This document shows positions 61,790 through 64,000 of a DNA stretch of 64,000 bases, one piece after another; positions within the stretch are counted from its first letter, which is position 1; every line of letters starts with the position of its first letter. The translations under genes and the position numbers were made by a program. This stretch comes from CAMTVQ01 sp947085255 (GTDB lineage Bacteria; Bacteroidota; Bacteroidia; Sphingobacteriales; Sphingobacteriaceae), in contig CAMTVQ010000009.1 in assembly GCA_947085255.1 (NCBI GenBank), positions 62,001 to 126,000 of the forward strand, read 5' to 3'. The notes beneath the pieces are model-generated. The model saw nothing but the letters and a program-made list of their open reading frames with translations. It was not told where the DNA came from and did no database searches.

Positions 61790-63706
61790 ATGATTAAAAA
61801 AGAGACCATAGATCGCATTTTCGACACCGCTCGTATAGAAGAGGTGGTGGGCGATTTCGTGAGTCTGAAGAAGCGTGGAGCTAATTTATTAGGTGTTTGT
61901 CCGTTTCACAACGAAAAAACACCTTCGTTTACCGTTACCCCAGTAAAGGGAATTTACAAATGTTTTGGTTGTGGTAAGGGTGGCGATGCTGTGAAATTTA
62001 TCATGGAGCATGAAAAATATAGCTACCCTGAGGCATTGCGCTATTTGGCTAAAAAGTACAATATAGAGATTGAAGAAACCGCAGAGAAAACGGCAAATTC
62101 AGCAGAAGACGATTATAAAGAAAGCTTATTTATTGTATCTCAATTTGCCCAACAACATTTTTCTACCACGCTGTTAGAAACAGAAATTGGGCAAAGCATA
62201 GGATTAAGCTATTTTAAGGAACGTGGATTTAGAGAAGATATCATCCGAAAGTTTCAGTTGGGATATAGTACCGATGAATGGAGCAACTTAACTGACGCTG
62301 CCACTAAACAGGGCTATAAAACAGCATTCTTAGAAGCTACAGGTCTTGCTATTAAAAATGAGCAAGGTAGAATATACGATCGCTTTCGTGGGCGGGTAAT
62401 GTTCCCAATTCATAGCCTAAGTGGAAGAGTTATCGCCTTTGGTGGACGAATACTCAAAACCGACCCTAAGAGCCCGAAGTACGTAAACTCTCCCGAAACC
62501 GAAATTTACCATAAAAGCAATGTGTTGTACGGCTTGTTCTTTGCAAAAAAGGCAATTCGCGAACACGATACTTGCTATTTGGTAGAAGGATATACGGATG
62601 TGGTTTCGCTACATCAGGCTGGTATAGAAAACGTGGTAGCGTCTTCGGGAACCTCCCTTACAGTTGAGCAAATACGTTTAATTGCTCGCTTTACACAAAA
62701 CGTAACTATTTTATACGATGGGGATGCGGCAGGTATAAAGGCTTCATTGCGGGGTATCGATATGATTTTGGAGGAAGGACTCAATGTAAAAATTGTACTT
62801 TTTCCAGAGGGGAATGATCCAGATTCGTATGTAAAGGAAGTAGGTGCAGCCGCATTTAAAGAGTACATAGAAAAAACGCAGAAAGACTTTATTCTCTTCA
62901 AAAGCAATTTACTGTTAGCTGAAGTGGCTAATGACCCAATTAAAAAGGCAGGACTGATTAGAGATATTGTAGAAACAATAGCTAAAATTCCGGATAGCAT
63001 TAAAGCGTCGGTATTTGTAAAAGAATGCAGCGTGTTGTTGGAGATTGAAGAGCGCGTTTTACTAGCAGAGTTCAATAAATTAAAGTTGGCACAAGCCAAA
63101 AAGGGATCACAACAAGCCAAAGTGCAAGACTTTGAACTGCCCCCCGAACCAGTAGAAATAACTCCTATTGCTCTCCGAACGGATGATTATCAAGAGCAGG
63201 AAATTATTCGCTTGCTGTTTAATTATGGCAGTAAAATTATAAGTACCGAAGAAGGACTTGAGCAAAGCTTTGCTGCTTTTCTTCTGCATGAGTTAGAAGA
63301 TACCGCATTCGAAAATAAGTTGTTCGCAAAAATTATACAGGTGTATCAGTCACAATTAGCTCTTGGAAATACGCCTACAGATAATTTTTTCATCCAACAC
63401 GCCGAACAAGACCTAAGCCATATTGCTATTTCGTTGCTCAGTCATACCTACCAATTGAGCGAAAACTGGAAGAATACGCACGGTATTCACGTAAAGCAAG
63501 AAGAGGAAATACTGAAGGAAGCAGGCGTAAATGCAATTAATCATTTAAAAGTGCGAAAGCTTAATGGCATGATTCGCCAAAACCAAGATAAGCTGCAAGT
63601 TGCCAAAACCCCCGAAGATATAGAGCGCTTACAACGTATACAGCTGAGCTTAACGGCTATTAAAAAAGAACTATCAAAGGCTTTGGGTGCAGTTATATTA
63701 CGGTAA
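61790..63706 (+). CDS. dnaG: DNA primase
   Basis: A 638-residue DnaG, which makes RNA primers at the replication fork. N-terminal zinc-binding domain: CPFHNEKTPSFTVTPVKG and CFGCGKGGDAVKF (C..H..C..C). The central TOPRIM catalytic core holds YDRFRGRVMFPIHSLSGRVI, CYLVEGYTDVVSLHQAG (Glu) and ILYDGDAAGIKASLRGIDM (DxD-like). The C-terminal ~200 residues are the helicase-interaction region. It is followed by a Nif3-like gene. Length is within family range. Confidence 0.98.
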   Translation: MIKKETIDRIFDTARIEEVVGDFVSLKKRGANLLGVCPFHNEKTPSFTVTPVKGIYKCFGCGKGGDAVKFIMEHEKYSYPEALRYLAKKYNIEIEETAEKTANSAEDDYKESLFIVSQFAQQHFSTTLLETEIGQSIGLSYFKERGFREDIIRKFQLGYSTDEWSNLTDAATKQGYKTAFLEATGLAIKNEQGRIYDRFRGRVMFPIHSLSGRVIAFGGRILKTDPKSPKYVNSPETEIYHKSNVLYGLFFAKKAIREHDTCYLVEGYTDVVSLHQAGIENVVASSGTSLTVEQIRLIARFTQNVTILYDGDAAGIKASLRGIDMILEEGLNVKIVLFPEGNDPDSYVKEVGAAAFKEYIEKTQKDFILFKSNLLLAEVANDPIKKAGLIRDIVETIAKIPDSIKASVFVKECSVLLEIEERVLLAEFNKLKLAQAKKGSQQAKVQDFELPPEPVEITPIALRTDDYQEQEIIRLLFNYGSKIISTEEGLEQSFAAFLLHELEDTAFENKLFAKIIQVYQSQLALGNTPTDNFFIQHAEQDLSHIAISLLSHTYQLSENWKNTHGIHVKQEEEILKEAGVNAINHLKVRKLNGMIRQNQDKLQVAKTPEDIERLQRIQLSLTAIKKELSKALGAVILR

Positions 63707-63758
63707 ATAGATTAATCCACGCTTTTGCCAAAGCACAGCTTTACCTGTATATTGCACC

Positions 63759-64000
63759 ATGTTACTCAAAGAAATAACAGCTTTTTTAGAATCACAAGCC
63801 CCGCTTGCAGTACAAGAAAGTTATGATAATTCGGGCTTATTGGTAGGCAATCCCAGCCAAGATATTCACAAAGCACTGGTGAGTTTAGATTGTACCGAAG
63901 CCGTAGTAGACGAAGCTATACGTGTAGGTGCCAACCTTATTATTAGTCACCACCCAATTTTATTTACAGGACTAAAAAAAATTACCGGTAAAACGTATAT
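63759..64000 (+). CDS. Nif3-like dinuclear metal-centre protein (partial)
   Basis: The ORF starts at ATG 63759 and runs off the right edge; about 80 residues are visible. LLKEITAFLESQAPLAVQES, YDNSGLLVGNP, HKALVSLDCTEAVVDEAI and LIISHHPILFTGLKKI are typical of the Nif3/YbgI family, including the HH metal ligands. It may be GTP cyclohydrolase 1-like (type 2 as annotated), but the true function of the family is unsettled. Confidence 0.92.
   Translation, partial: MLLKEITAFLESQAPLAVQESYDNSGLLVGNPSQDIHKALVSLDCTEAVVDEAIRVGANLIISHHPILFTGLKKITGKTY

Noticed and set aside
1..64000. tRNA, rRNA, CRISPR arrays and transposases
   Set aside because: None was recognised on either strand; no regular spacer-repeat pattern or cloverleaf was seen.

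Overview
The window is a chromosomal segment of a Bacteroidota bacterium, AT-rich and gene-dense. The evidence is a PorP/SprF-family protein and T9SS C-terminal tail domains (type IX secretion), a TonB-dependent receptor with a carboxypeptidase-like N-terminal domain, a CarB of about 937 residues without the allosteric tail, many SPII lipoproteins, and recurrent promoter boxes of the form TAnnTTTG, the Bacteroidota primary-sigma -7 element. The order is uncertain; gene content fits Chitinophagales or Sphingobacteriales-like lineages. Most genes are housekeeping. Three stretches look accessory: an ABC-three-component (ABC-3C) conflict system at 11-13.7 kb, a Fic gene flanked by palindromes at 18.3-19.7 kb, and a restriction-modification island at 52.7-55.3 kb.

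Layout. 1-7 kb (minus): start of a large envelope protein translationally coupled to an NtrY-like histidine kinase, a DUF4920 lipoprotein, and radA. 7-11 kb: a protein made of two T9SS tails, an SRPBCC protein, PorP/SprF, a small beta-barrel protein, an Xaa-Pro aminopeptidase. 11-13.7 kb: ABC-3C system (HNH nuclease effector, middle component, DUF2326 ATPase), with the effector split by one in-frame stop. 13.9-20.2 kb: DUF1456 protein, M20 hydrolase, carB, fic, and a frameshifted DUF5655-like gene. 20.2-25.7 kb: thiL, VOC protein, nadA, then divergent nadB, a TonB-domain protein and a gamma carbonic anhydrase. 25.7-32.9 kb: Ig-like lipoprotein, mnmG, three parS sites, a VWA/MoxR-ATPase pair, a fasciclin protein. 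32.9-40 kb (minus): TPR protein, PnuC transporter, NadR-like kinase, CAP protein, then a TPP riboswitch controlling a TonB-dependent receptor and thiE. 40-46 kb: two lipoproteins and an operon of S9 peptidase, histidine kinase and response regulator. 46-52.7 kb: a SulP anion transporter next to a probable iota-class carbonic anhydrase, then assorted lipoproteins, a phosphoesterase and a hydrolase. 52.7-55.3 kb: restriction-modification island. 55.4-64 kb: MscS channel, glutamate-type dehydrogenase, rplS, the three-gene transhydrogenase pntAA-pntAB-pntB, dnaG, and the start of a Nif3-family gene.

How the genes fit together. Two cofactor themes recur. For NAD(P): nadA, nadB, PnuC with a NadR-like kinase, and the proton-translocating transhydrogenase. 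For thiamine: thiL, thiE and a riboswitch-controlled outer-membrane receptor. Inorganic carbon handling is suggested by SulP plus iota-CA and by a separate gamma-CA. The perfect and near-perfect parS sites beside mnmG suggest this segment lies in the origin-proximal part of the chromosome.

The strongest leads are the stop-interrupted HNH/ABC-3C effector, the shared palindromes flanking fic, the SulP/iota-CA pair, the parS cluster inside the mnmG leader, the R-M island with a Sau3AI-type C-terminal remnant and an operator-like promoter, and several genes whose promoter box sits so close to the start codon that a leaderless mRNA is likely. No tRNA, rRNA, CRISPR array or transposase was seen.
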